Of a stretch of 8,795 nucleotides of DNA, positions 1 through 6,292 are shown piece by piece. Origin of the DNA: Oscillospiraceae bacterium (GTDB lineage: Bacteria > Bacillota > Clostridia > Oscillospirales > Ruminococcaceae); contig JAHHUE010000065.1 of the NCBI GenBank assembly GCA_020024155.1, forward strand, positions 1 through 8,795. The letters are read 5' to 3'. Position 1 is the first letter of the stretch. Every line of letters begins with the position of its first letter. Under the pieces are notes generated by a model. That model was not told where the DNA came from and did not search any database. It was given only the letters and a program-made list of their open reading frames with translations. The position numbers were made by a program, and so were the translations under genes.

Positions 1-414
1 TTATTTATACAGCTTATATTGCAAACCAAACTAAAATTGTAATAGTAATGCTGGATAATTTTACTTAATATTTCCCTGTTAAAATGAAGTATGTCAAATG
101 AGAAGTAATTTCTAGCTAATACTTATAGTAACAATTCAAGACAGGTATTCTGCTTTCCAATTTCAAATGGAGTAAAATCAGCTTTCATCAATAAATATGG
201 TCAAACTTTAATTACTGGGACGAAAAGAAATTCTGCAACTAATAGATATAATAAACAGTGCAAGAGTGACAACCCATTTGTCACAAGCAAAACAGAAAAT
301 AACAAAGCTCTATTTTACCCTTTTAGCAACACAAAATACACAATATGCCGTATATAAGTACGACATTTATTTCTTGTTTGTTCTTAAAATGTATTTATGA
401 TTTAGCTCAAAAAG
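1..414. other. Gene-free, possibly decayed stretch downstream of the SUFU pseudogene
   Basis: I find no convincing gene here on either strand. A few short minus-strand patches read like protein, for example a 21-codon run from an ATG at 188-186 (MKADFTPFEIGKQ...), but all are closed quickly by stops and have no ribosome binding site. Two inverted repeats are visible: GTGACAA/TTGTCAC (266-284) and GCCGTA/TACGAC-type pairing (348-365). Neither has a T-tract, so neither is a good terminator. The stretch may be relic DNA of an accessory locus or plain intergenic sequence. Confidence 0.4.
266..284. repeat. Perfect 7-bp inverted repeat with 5-nt loop
   Basis: GTGACAA at 266-272 pairs with TTGTCAC at 278-284 around CCCAT. 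No T-run follows on either strand. It could be a protein-binding site or part of a decayed element; there is nothing nearby to assign it to. Confidence 0.4.
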
Positions 415-1078
415 TTATAAATATGATTTGCTTCTTCTCATATCTGTAACCAAATCTGTATTTCCATCTGCCTTCATAAGTTCAATAAGCTTGAAAATGT
501 TATTTTTATCCTGAATAACAGCTTGTAACTCAGATTCAGTTATCCCAACAAGCTGAATAAATTCTGTCTTGCTATACACAGATATTTGTGGTTCTGCTTC
601 TGCATCATTTACTAATAAAAGTGCTGTTATCAAAGAATCTGAACCGATATGCAGAGATGTACCATTCCCCTTAACATATTGATATGGCTCGAAAAATTTC
701 TCAGTTTTATATGTATATCTTGCAAGGTTAGACATCATATCAATTGCCCACATACAGCTTTCTGTGTCTTTCTCTTTTAATTTGATTGTCATCTCATAGC
801 CCCAAGCCATTCCATTCACCACCAAAAGCATCTTCATCACCGTAAAGCACTGTCATTCCATAAGTAACTAAATGTTTATAACCTTTTGGAGAGCTATATA
901 TAGAAAAACCGTCTAAATATTCATCATCGCCAAACATTGCCCTTGATGTCAAAATTGTTCCAAAATGATTTGGATTTTGCTCTGTGTAAAGTTTTTCAAA
1001 AGATTCATCAATGGCTTGCCAACCAGGTGAATAATTCTCATCTTCTTTTATACAGATTAAAAATTCTTCCTTTGTCAT
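415..1078 (-). pseudogene. SUFU-domain protein, split by a one-base frameshift
   Basis: Two overlapping minus-strand frames (1078 to 794, then 840 to 415) are the two halves of one Suppressor-of-Fused-like protein. The first half has the N-terminal family pattern GWQAIDESFEKLY, HFGTILTSR, DDEYLDGFSIY and HLVTYGMTVLY. The second continues with WGYEMTIKL, NLARYTYKT and VGITESELQAV, and ends with LVTDMRRSKSYL, close to the usual C-terminus. Removing one T of the TT pair at 804-805 joins them as ...EWNGWGYEM..., restores the expected Trp and gives an uninterrupted 220-residue frame, a normal length for bacterial SUFU proteins. The ATG at 1078 has a GGAG site (1087-1090) eight bases upstream. In bacteria SUFU domains are known mainly as immunity proteins of polymorphic toxin systems; no toxin is visible here. 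The cause is either a real inactivating indel or a sequence error. The family call is firm; the immunity role is inferred. Confidence 0.85.
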
Positions 1079-1531
1079 AATATTAACTCCAATTACAATT
1101 TATTGCTCACTCTGTTTTGTTAGATTGTATCATAAAGTTATGAACAAATTTACTTGTACTTTGGTAAAATATGCGTAATTATGAACAATTTTTTCTACAC
1201 AGAACTTCTCTTACTCAATTATAAATTACTACTTCTTACTGTATCTTGTACTTATTCATCTGCTATGCTCATAGCATTTGATTATCTCTTTTAGATTATC
1301 CGTAATGCTGTGCTATTTCATCAGCCTTACTTTTCTGTCTACACTGTTTGTGCAATATCAGTCGCTTAGCTCTGCGTTCCTTGTATGGTGTATATTATTC
1401 CTGCAAGCATCTTTCTTCTGCCACATTTTATGTTAGATTTCGTATTTTTCAGTGTTATTTTAGTTATTTTTAATCACAAAATAACTATTAGTATAATTTT
1501 TTACACTATTTTCCTACGATTTAATCAAAAA
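1079..1531. other. Gene-free stretch with a coding-like relic patch
   Basis: No intact gene is supported. The middle (about 1250-1420) is visibly richer in G+C than its surroundings and contains a minus-strand patch, 1296-1394, reading KERRAKRLILHKQC... and ending at a stop; it has no start codon or ribosome binding site. The outer parts are very AT-rich. They contain a repeat of TTATGAACAA (1138-1147 and 1179-1188), an inverted repeat TGCTATG/CATAGCA (1261-1276) and an AT-only hairpin TAGTTATTTT/AAAATAACTA (1461-1487). No convincing terminator for the nfn operon was found. A plus-strand open frame at 1385-1594 is hydrophobic low-complexity sequence, lacks a ribosome binding site and overlaps the next gene, so I do not call it. 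Confidence 0.45.
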
Positions 1532-1840
1532 TCAATTAGAAATATAATTACTGTCTTCTATTTTATCTTTATAAATATTATAAGCTATCTCTAATTTTTT
1601 ATCATCATCTAATGTCACATATGCAATATAATTTTCTGTTTCCAAATCATATTTAATCTCAGATACAGTATAAGTTGAGTTGTATTGTTCACTAAGATAG
1701 TTTTCTATTTCATTAAGTGCTTTTCTTTTGTCTATCGGGTTTCCATAAAAAGCACTAAACAAAAAATAAAATACAACTGCCAATATCAACACAACTGTTA
1801 CAGCTGTAACTTTTATATTATTTTTAAATGTTTCTTTCAT
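1532..1840 (-). CDS. Small membrane-anchored protein, DUF3139/YfjL-like
   Basis: This is a 102-residue protein of unknown function. After a short basic N-terminus (KETFKNNIK), a hydrophobic segment at about residues 10-32 should anchor it in the membrane with the rest outside. The soluble part, GNPIDKRKALNEIENYLSEQ followed by a TYTVSEIKYDLETENYIAYV-type strand pattern, resembles the GNPI-plus-KAEKYL layout of YfjL-like and DUF3139 proteins of Firmicutes. I assign it from that pattern only. Its ATG lies two bases after the nfnB stop codon, with AGGA (1850-1853) inside the end of nfnB at nine bases spacing, so it is almost certainly translated from the nfn transcript. At 102 residues it is shorter than the YfjL proteins I recall, about the size of DUF3139 proteins, and may be truncated. 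Why it would accompany NfnAB is unknown. It is confidently a gene; the family is less sure. Confidence 0.7.
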   Translation of the reverse strand: MKETFKNNIKVTAVTVVLILAVVFYFLFSAFYGNPIDKRKALNEIENYLSEQYNSTYTVSEIKYDLETENYIAYVTLDDDKKLEIAYNIYKDKIEDSNYISN

Positions 1841-1842
1841 TC

Positions 1843-3231
1843 TTATTTTTCCTGTAACATTTTATCAATGGCATTTGCTGCATTTTTACCTGCCCCCATT
1901 GCAAGAATAACTGTTGCAGGGCCTGTAACAGCATCACCACCGGCATAAACTGCTTCTCTTGTTGTTAATCCATCTTTACCATTTGTGATAATTAGACCTT
2001 TTTTATTGGTTTCAAGTCCTTCTGTTGTTCCGGTTACAAGTTTACTTGCACTTGTTCCTATTGCCATAATAACTGTGTCCACATCAATAATAAACTCACT
2101 ATTTTCTTTAACAATAGGTCTTCTTCTTCCAGATTCATCCGGTTCGCCTAACATCATTTCCACGCATTTAATAGCCTTAACTTCTCCGTTTTCATTGCTT
2201 ATTACTTCAACTGGATTAGTTAATGTTTTAAACACTATACCCTCTTCCTGAGCGTGTTTAATCTCTTCTAATCGAGATGGAAGTTCTTCCATACCACGAC
2301 GATAAACAATATAAACTTTTTCAACACCCATACGAACTGCACATCTTGCTGCATCCATAGCAACATTGCCACCACCAACTACTGCAACATTTTTACTTTT
2401 TCTTATTGGTGTTTTGCTATTTTGTAAATATGCTTGCATCATATTTACTCTCATAAGGTATTCATTTGCACTATAAACACCATTAAGATTTTCACCTGGT
2501 ATTCCCATAAAATTAGGTACGGCAGAGCCATTTCCGATATATACAGCTTGGTATCCCATGTCAAAAAGGTCATCAATAGTAAGAACTTTACCTATTACCA
2601 TATTAGTTTCTATTTTTACACCAATTGCTTTAAGTTTATTTATTTCATACTCAACAACATCATTCGGCAAGCAAAACTCTGGTATACCATAAACTAGAAT
2701 TCCACCAGCAATATGTAAAGCTTCATAAATTGTTACATCATATCCTTTTTTTGCAAGCTCACCGGCACATGTAATACCTGTTGGACCTGCACCAATAACA
2801 GCAACTTTCTTTCCGTTGCTTTCTATTTTTTCTTCTTTTACACCAAAATTTTTCCTGTGCCAATCTGCAACAAAACGCTCTAATCTACCAATTCCAACAC
2901 TTTCACCTTTTATTCCTCTAACACACTTACCTTCGCACTGTATTTCTTGTGGACATACTCTGCCACATACAGCTGGTAACCTTGTCTTTTTAGATAATAT
3001 CTCATAGGCTTTTTCTATATTTCCATTTGCTACTTCGGCTATGAAGTCTGGAATATCAACATTTACAGGACAAGCAGAAACACAAGGTCTTGTTTTACAA
3101 TTTAAACATCTTTGTGCCTCACTTATAGCCATATCTAATGTATAACCTAAATCAACCTCATTAAAATTATTTATTCTTACTTCTACTGGTTGGCTTGGCA
3201 TTGGATTTTTTTTCAATTGCATATTAGGCAT
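1843..3231 (-). CDS. nfnB: NfnB, NADPH-binding subunit of NADH-dependent ferredoxin:NADP+ oxidoreductase (GltD-like)
   Basis: This 462-residue flavoprotein has the glutamate-synthase small-subunit fold. The N-terminus carries eight cysteines for two [4Fe-4S] clusters: C42, C45, C50, C54 (CLNC, RPCVSACP) and C89, C93, C99, C103 (CGRVCP, CEGKC). A dinucleotide-binding GAGPTG (147-152) holds FAD. A second one, GGGNVA (286-291), with YRRGMEELPSR (about 310-320), fits NADPH binding, and AGGD (430-433) closes the FAD site. In NfnAB this subunit carries the bifurcating flavin and uses NADPH. The gene directly after nfnA is what separates it from GltD of glutamate synthase, since no large GltB subunit is present. 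A longer frame to 3240 begins with TTG touching the AAGGAGG site (3241-3247). The ATG at 3231 lies nine bases from that site, one base after the nfnA stop, and is the better start. All key motifs are present. Confidence 0.92.
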   Translation of the reverse strand: MPNMQLKKNPMPSQPVEVRINNFNEVDLGYTLDMAISEAQRCLNCKTRPCVSACPVNVDIPDFIAEVANGNIEKAYEILSKKTRLPAVCGRVCPQEIQCEGKCVRGIKGESVGIGRLERFVADWHRKNFGVKEEKIESNGKKVAVIGAGPTGITCAGELAKKGYDVTIYEALHIAGGILVYGIPEFCLPNDVVEYEINKLKAIGVKIETNMVIGKVLTIDDLFDMGYQAVYIGNGSAVPNFMGIPGENLNGVYSANEYLMRVNMMQAYLQNSKTPIRKSKNVAVVGGGNVAMDAARCAVRMGVEKVYIVYRRGMEELPSRLEEIKHAQEEGIVFKTLTNPVEVISNENGEVKAIKCVEMMLGEPDESGRRRPIVKENSEFIIDVDTVIMAIGTSASKLVTGTTEGLETNKKGLIITNGKDGLTTREAVYAGGDAVTGPATVILAMGAGKNAANAIDKMLQEK

Positions 3232-3232
3232 T

Positions 3233-4060
3233 TTATTCAACCTCCTTATTAAGAAGATTGCATTTATCTTCTCTTTTTCTATCCTTAGTATACATAGACA
3301 ATCTATTTATTGCTTCATCAAAATCAATAAGATGTCCATCAAATTCAGGCCCTTCAACACAAGCAAATTTTGTTTCTCCTCCAACTGTAACTCTACAACT
3401 TCCACACATACCAGTTCCATCAACCATAATTGAGTTCATAGAAACTATTGTATGTATATTATATTTCTTAGTTATATCACATACATTTTTCATCATTTCA
3501 AGAGAGCCCATAGTCATAACTTTATCATAACTGTTTTTGCTTGATAAAATCTTTTCCAGTTTGTCAAAAATATCTTCACAATCTTCATCTTTTGTAATTA
3601 TTGAAATACTATCACTTAATTTTGATAGTTCACTTTCTAAAATAATGTTTTCCTTATCTTTAAACTCTGCAAGTATATCTATATTAGCTCCTTGTTCTTT
3701 AAACATCTTTATAATAGGTAGCGCTGTTGCACAAGTAATTCCGTCAACAACAAATAAAATATTTTTGCTTTCATCTATTTTAGATGGTGTCCCCAAAGGT
3801 CCAACTAAATCGCAAATATAATCATTTTCACTTAGTTTTGAAAGTTCAAATGTACTTTTTCCATCTATATCAAAAATAATACTTATAGTATGTTCTTCCT
3901 TGTTAAAATCTGAAATTATAAGAGGTATTCTTTCACTGTCACTTAAAGCTCTAATAATAATAAATTGCCCTGCCTTAGCTTTATTAGCCACAAATGGAGC
4001 TTCTACTATCATTTTGCATACTGATTTATTTAAAAATTCTTTTCTTATTATTTTATTCAT
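3233..4060 (-). CDS. nfnA: NfnA, FAD/[2Fe-2S] subunit of NADH-dependent ferredoxin:NADP+ oxidoreductase, atypical NAD site
   Basis: This is a 275-residue protein of the ferredoxin-reductase/PyrK-like family. RIPLIISDF (from R44) and GPLGTP (87-92) fit the FAD domain. The C-terminal VDGTGMCGSC and FACVEGPEFDGH supply D214, C219, C222 and C234, the Asp plus three Cys set known for the NfnA [2Fe-2S] cluster. The middle differs: where relatives have a glycine-rich GGGxGxAP loop for NAD, this protein reads VVDGITCATALP (about 104-115), and the later DGSYGxKG-type segment is replaced by TKDEDCEDIFD. With NfnB, the enzyme is known to couple NADH and reduced ferredoxin to the formation of two NADPH. 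A frame to 4072 adds MENV; I prefer the ATG at 4060 because GGA lies seven bases upstream and relatives begin at the matching residue. It is first in the operon, behind a strong promoter. The family is certain; normal NAD use is doubtful. Confidence 0.9.
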   Translation of the reverse strand: MNKIIRKEFLNKSVCKMIVEAPFVANKAKAGQFIIIRALSDSERIPLIISDFNKEEHTISIIFDIDGKSTFELSKLSENDYICDLVGPLGTPSKIDESKNILFVVDGITCATALPIIKMFKEQGANIDILAEFKDKENIILESELSKLSDSISIITKDEDCEDIFDKLEKILSSKNSYDKVMTMGSLEMMKNVCDITKKYNIHTIVSMNSIMVDGTGMCGSCRVTVGGETKFACVEGPEFDGHLIDFDEAINRLSMYTKDRKREDKCNLLNKEVE

Positions 4061-4095
4061 AACATTTTCCATTTCTTTAAGAATTATTATAAATA

Positions 4096-4125
4096 ATTAT
4101 ACTATAAATATCTTATCTACTGCAA
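4096..4125 (-). promoter_or_regulatory. Promoter of the nfnA-nfnB operon
   Basis: On the minus strand, TTGCAG (4120-4125) and a perfect TATAAT (4096-4101) are separated by 18 bases. This is a good sigma-A type match about 35 bases before the nfnA start. It implies a short untranslated leader. Confidence 0.75.
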
Positions 4126-4132
4126 GATATTT
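4106..4132. promoter_or_regulatory. Perfect 9-bp inverted repeat over the nfnA -35 box, possible operator
   Basis: AAATATCTT (4106-4114) is repeated inverted as AAGATATTT (4124-4132), nine bases apart. The right arm overlaps the -35 hexamer and the left arm lies in the spacer, the expected position for a repressor site. It does not resemble the Rex consensus, and no regulator can be named. The arms are AT-rich, so chance is not excluded. Confidence 0.4.
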
Positions 4133-4197
4133 AATTTTAGCCAATGTATTAGTATACTTTTAATTTCAAAAAAATTTTTATTTTTTTAAAAAAGCTC

Positions 4198-4226
4198 TTT
4201 ACAAAATCTATTTTATATGTTATTAT
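4198..4226 (+). promoter_or_regulatory. Promoter of tRNA-Gln
   Basis: TTTACA (4198-4203) and TATTAT (4221-4226) are separated by 17 bases and end 17 bases before the mature tRNA. This is the usual arrangement for a single tRNA gene with a short 5' leader. Confidence 0.7.
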
Positions 4227-4243
4227 ATATAAGCATTAGTCAT

Positions 4244-4319
4244 TGGGGTATCGCCAAGCGGTAAGGCATTGGACTCTGACTCCAACATTCCCAAGGTTCG
4301 AATCCTTGTACCCCAGCCA
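4244..4319 (+). tRNA. tRNA-Gln, anticodon CUG, CCA encoded
   Basis: The acceptor stem TGGGGTA (4244-4250) pairs with TACCCCA (4309-4315), followed by discriminator G and an encoded CCA (4317-4319). The anticodon stem TTGGA/TCCAA encloses the loop CTCTGAC, so the anticodon is CUG at 4276-4278, reading the Gln codon CAG. The T-arm contains GGTTCGAATCC. The sequence closely follows known bacterial tRNA-Gln genes. CUG is the minor Gln isoacceptor; in AT-rich genomes a UUG tRNA is normally also present elsewhere. It is a single gene with its own promoter and terminator, the only plus-strand gene in the window. Confidence 0.97.
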
Positions 4320-4327
4320 ATGATAAA

Positions 4328-4360
4328 CCTTTAAGATTTTATCTTAAAGGCTTTTTATTT
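4328..4360 (+). terminator. Rho-independent terminator of tRNA-Gln
   Basis: CCTTTAAGAT (4328-4337) pairs perfectly with ATCTTAAAGG (4341-4350) around a TTT loop and is followed by CTTTTTATTT. It begins nine bases after the tRNA CCA end. Confidence 0.9.
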
Positions 4361-4423
4361 TACTCAAAATTTCATTATGATATGCATTTAATAATTTATT
4401 CTATAATATATAGCACATTAAAT

Positions 4424-4458
4424 AAAAAATCCTCAGTAATTTGTACTGAGGATTTTTT
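4424..4458. terminator. Bidirectional terminator between tRNA-Gln and the DUF1893 gene
   Basis: AAAAAATCCTCAGTA (4424-4438) pairs with TACTGAGGATTTTTT (4444-4458) around a five-base loop. The core is CCTCAGTA/TACTGAGG, with an A-run on the left and a T-run on the right, so it can terminate in both directions. It mainly ends minus-strand transcripts of the DUF1893 gene, whose stop lies 20 bases away, and backs up the tRNA terminator. Confidence 0.9.
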
Positions 4459-4477
4459 TTAATATTTAATTATAAAT

Positions 4478-4927
4478 TTAGAAAATACCACAAGCTCCGC
4501 CAGTAGAAGTTGCATTTTTGAAATTCTGTTCCATATAGTTCCATCGTTCTTCATCATTGTGTTCTGATAAGAATTTTTCTACTGGGCAAACTTTTGTATC
4601 ATCTTTAGATGATTTTACCAAAGGAATAAGTTCTTCGTATTGAACTTCTACTTTATTTTCTTCAAATTTTTTCAATCCAACTTCAGACATTCTAATTGCG
4701 TAGCATTTTTTTATAGAAAGTTCTGGTGAAATTAAAGCAACAGCCAATCCTGCTTGATTTGAGTAAAGAGAAAGTTCACCTAAATCGTTTAATTCTCCTG
4801 CATAATATGCTCTATAAAGAGAAGATGCTGGACTTTTTGATGATTCCCATACAACTTCATCATTTTTATTTACAAGAGCTATCAAAATATCTTTGTTTTT
4901 AATTCTTTCGTATACTGTTTTATTCAT
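4478..4927 (-). CDS. DUF1893 domain protein (TM1506-like)
   Basis: This is a 149-residue soluble protein of unknown function. The pattern fits DUF1893: an N-terminal ILIALVNKNDEVVWES strand pair, an SLYRAYYAGEL helix, a central QAGLAVALI segment (58-66), an AIRMSEVGLKKFEENKVEVQYEELIPLV-like helix and strand, and a late CPVE (114-117) followed by an acidic helix. The Thermotoga TM1506 structure of this family has a cytidine-deaminase-like fold, but I see no classical deaminase zinc motif and propose no reaction. A C-terminal GGACGIF tail lies beyond the domain. The frame extends to a TTG at 4957, but that lies in a hairpin without a ribosome binding site. The ATG at 4927 has AAAGGA (4938-4943) upstream and is chosen. 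It follows malY on the same strand with a hairpin between them, and a strong terminator follows it. Confidence 0.8.
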   Translation of the reverse strand: MNKTVYERIKNKDILIALVNKNDEVVWESSKSPASSLYRAYYAGELNDLGELSLYSNQAGLAVALISPELSIKKCYAIRMSEVGLKKFEENKVEVQYEELIPLVKSSKDDTKVCPVEKFLSEHNDEERWNYMEQNFKNATSTGGACGIF

Positions 4928-4946
4928 TTTAATATTATCCTTTCTT

Positions 4947-4988
4947 AAAATAACCAAAGAGCGTTAAACACTGTCTAACACTCTCTGG
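4947..4988 (-). terminator. Hairpin between malY and the DUF1893 gene, terminator or attenuator
   Basis: On the minus strand CCAGAGAGTGTTA (4988-4976) pairs with TAACGCTCTTTGG (4966-4954), 13 pairs including two G-U, around a nine-base loop, then TTATTTT. The T-run is broken and short, so termination may be partial. The hairpin ends about ten bases before the ribosome binding site of the DUF1893 gene, which has no obvious promoter of its own. Confidence 0.65.
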
Positions 4989-5020
4989 CTATGTTATTAG
5001 CTATTACTTTTACTTCTATA

Positions 5021-6202
5021 TTAAAGTCTTTCAACAGCTTCTTTAATTCTCTTAGCACCTTCCATAACAATGTGCCTTGGAGCTGCAAAGTTAAATCTCA
5101 TAAAGCCGAGACCTTCTTTTTGTCCAAATGTTGTACCATCATTAAGCAATACTTTTGCTTCTTTGAAGAAGAAGTCTTTCAATTCTTCCTGTGTTTTAAA
5201 GCCTAATTCACGACAGTCGAGCCATGTCATAAATGTAGCTTCTGGTTTAACAGCATGAATTTTTGGTACATTTGTGTTGATGTAATCAACAAATTCATCT
5301 CTTGTTTTGTTCAAGTATTCAACAAGTTGATCAGCGTAGTCATCACCCTTGTTGTAGCAAGCCATCAATGCAACGTTACCAAAGATGCTTCTACCCATAC
5401 CTTTAGCATATGACTGTTGATTCATCATTCTACGGTACAATGATTCACTGTGTGTAAACCATGCAGCTGTTCTGAAACCTGCAACGTTAAATGTTTTAGC
5501 TGGATTGATAAATGTTACAGAATTTTCTGCAAATTCTTTAGAGATAGAGCAGAATGGAACAAATTCTTTATGATCGAAAACGATATCCGCATGGATTTCG
5601 TCAACACCAATCATAACTCCGTTTTCAAGACAAAGGTTACCCATTTTTGTAAGTTCTTCTCTTGTAAACACTCTACCTGTTGGGTTTTGTGGGTTACAGA
5701 TGAACATGATTTTAACTGCTGGGTCTTTTAATTTTTTCTCCAAGTCTTCAAAGTCGATTTGGTATTGACCATCAACCATTTTCATTTCGTTGTAAACGAG
5801 CTGACGACCGTTGTTTTTAACAAGAGCATGGAAAGGTGGATATACTGGTGTTTGCAACAAGATTTTGTCGCCTTCACTTGAAAATTCTTTTGCAAACCAA
5901 ATCATAGCTGGAATAACACAAGGTGAGAAATCGATAAATTCAGGAATCAAATCTGTGTTATGTCTTACTTTATACCATCTTGCGATACTTCTTTCAAATT
6001 CCATATCGATGTATGGATATCCATAGTGTGCGTCTTCTACACGTTCACGAAGAGCTTCTGTTACTTCAACAGGGCTTGGGAAGTCTGTATCAGCAATCCA
6101 AAATGGAATTACATCTTCTGGGCACAAAGCTGGATCGTATTTTTTTGCATCTGTGCCACGTCTTTCAATACCTTTATCAAAATCATAAACTATTTTACTC
6201 AT
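5021..6202 (-). CDS. MalY/PatB-family PLP-dependent C-S lyase or aminotransferase
   Basis: This 393-residue protein is a full-length fold-type I PLP enzyme of the MalY/PatB group. Relatives cleave the C-S bond of cystathionine or cysteine, giving pyruvate, ammonia and a thiol, and some also act as aminotransferases. The start matches the family (YDFDKGIERRGTDAKKYD, then PFWIADTDFPSP). CNPQNPTG (169-176), VDEIHADIVF (200-209, cofactor Asp201) and NPAKTFNVAG (233-242, PLP lysine K236) are present. RFNFAAPR (369-376) supplies the carboxylate-binding arginine near the C-terminus. The ATG has AAAGGA-type sequence (6213-6218) ten bases upstream. It lies 82 bases after dcuC with no clear terminator between, so the two are probably one transcript and the transporter may carry its substrate or product. 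Whether it is a beta-lyase, a desulfhydrase or an aminotransferase cannot be read from sequence. It is predicted to be cytoplasmic. Confidence 0.9.
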   Translation of the reverse strand: MSKIVYDFDKGIERRGTDAKKYDPALCPEDVIPFWIADTDFPSPVEVTEALRERVEDAHYGYPYIDMEFERSIARWYKVRHNTDLIPEFIDFSPCVIPAMIWFAKEFSSEGDKILLQTPVYPPFHALVKNNGRQLVYNEMKMVDGQYQIDFEDLEKKLKDPAVKIMFICNPQNPTGRVFTREELTKMGNLCLENGVMIGVDEIHADIVFDHKEFVPFCSISKEFAENSVTFINPAKTFNVAGFRTAAWFTHSESLYRRMMNQQSYAKGMGRSIFGNVALMACYNKGDDYADQLVEYLNKTRDEFVDYINTNVPKIHAVKPEATFMTWLDCRELGFKTQEELKDFFFKEAKVLLNDGTTFGQKEGLGFMRFNFAAPRHIVMEGAKRIKEAVERL

Positions 6203-6274
6203 AATTGAATTGTCCTTTCATTTTTTGTTTATTGAAAAATTTTTAAAGTAAAATTTAATACTTGATTTAATATT

Positions 6275-6292
6275 TTGTATAAAATTATACAA
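6275..6292. repeat. Inverted repeat at the end of dcuC
   Basis: TTGTATA (6275-6281) pairs with TATACAA (6286-6292) around a four-base spacer, overlapping the dcuC stop codon. There is no T-run, so it is a weak terminator at best. It may limit 3' decay of the dcuC message or be a protein-binding site for malY control. Confidence 0.4.

Noticed and set aside
794..840. Programmed +1 frameshifting in the SUFU gene
   Set aside because: Decoding the full protein needs a shift at GGC TTG GGG, but no known slippery site, stop-codon stall or stimulatory structure is evident. An indel is simpler.
1385..1594. Plus-strand open frame of 69 codons
   Set aside because: It is low-complexity hydrophobic sequence with no ribosome binding site, overlaps the 1532-1840 gene on the other strand and lies in AT-rich DNA.
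3229..3240. Overlap of nfnA and nfnB by eight bases
   Set aside because: It depends on a TTG start touching the AAGGAGG site. The ATG at 3231 is nine bases from that site and leaves a one-base gap.
1843..4060. Glutamate synthase small subunit plus sulfide dehydrogenase annotation
   Set aside because: The PyrK-like and GltD-like genes in tandem, with the Asp/Cys3 cluster motif and no large GltB subunit, fit NfnAB better. Sulfide dehydrogenase is an older name for the same family.
4244..4319. tRNA-Gln as an integration site of a mobile element
   Set aside because: I see no duplicated tRNA 3' end, integrase or phage gene in the window, and both sides are ordinary genes with terminators.
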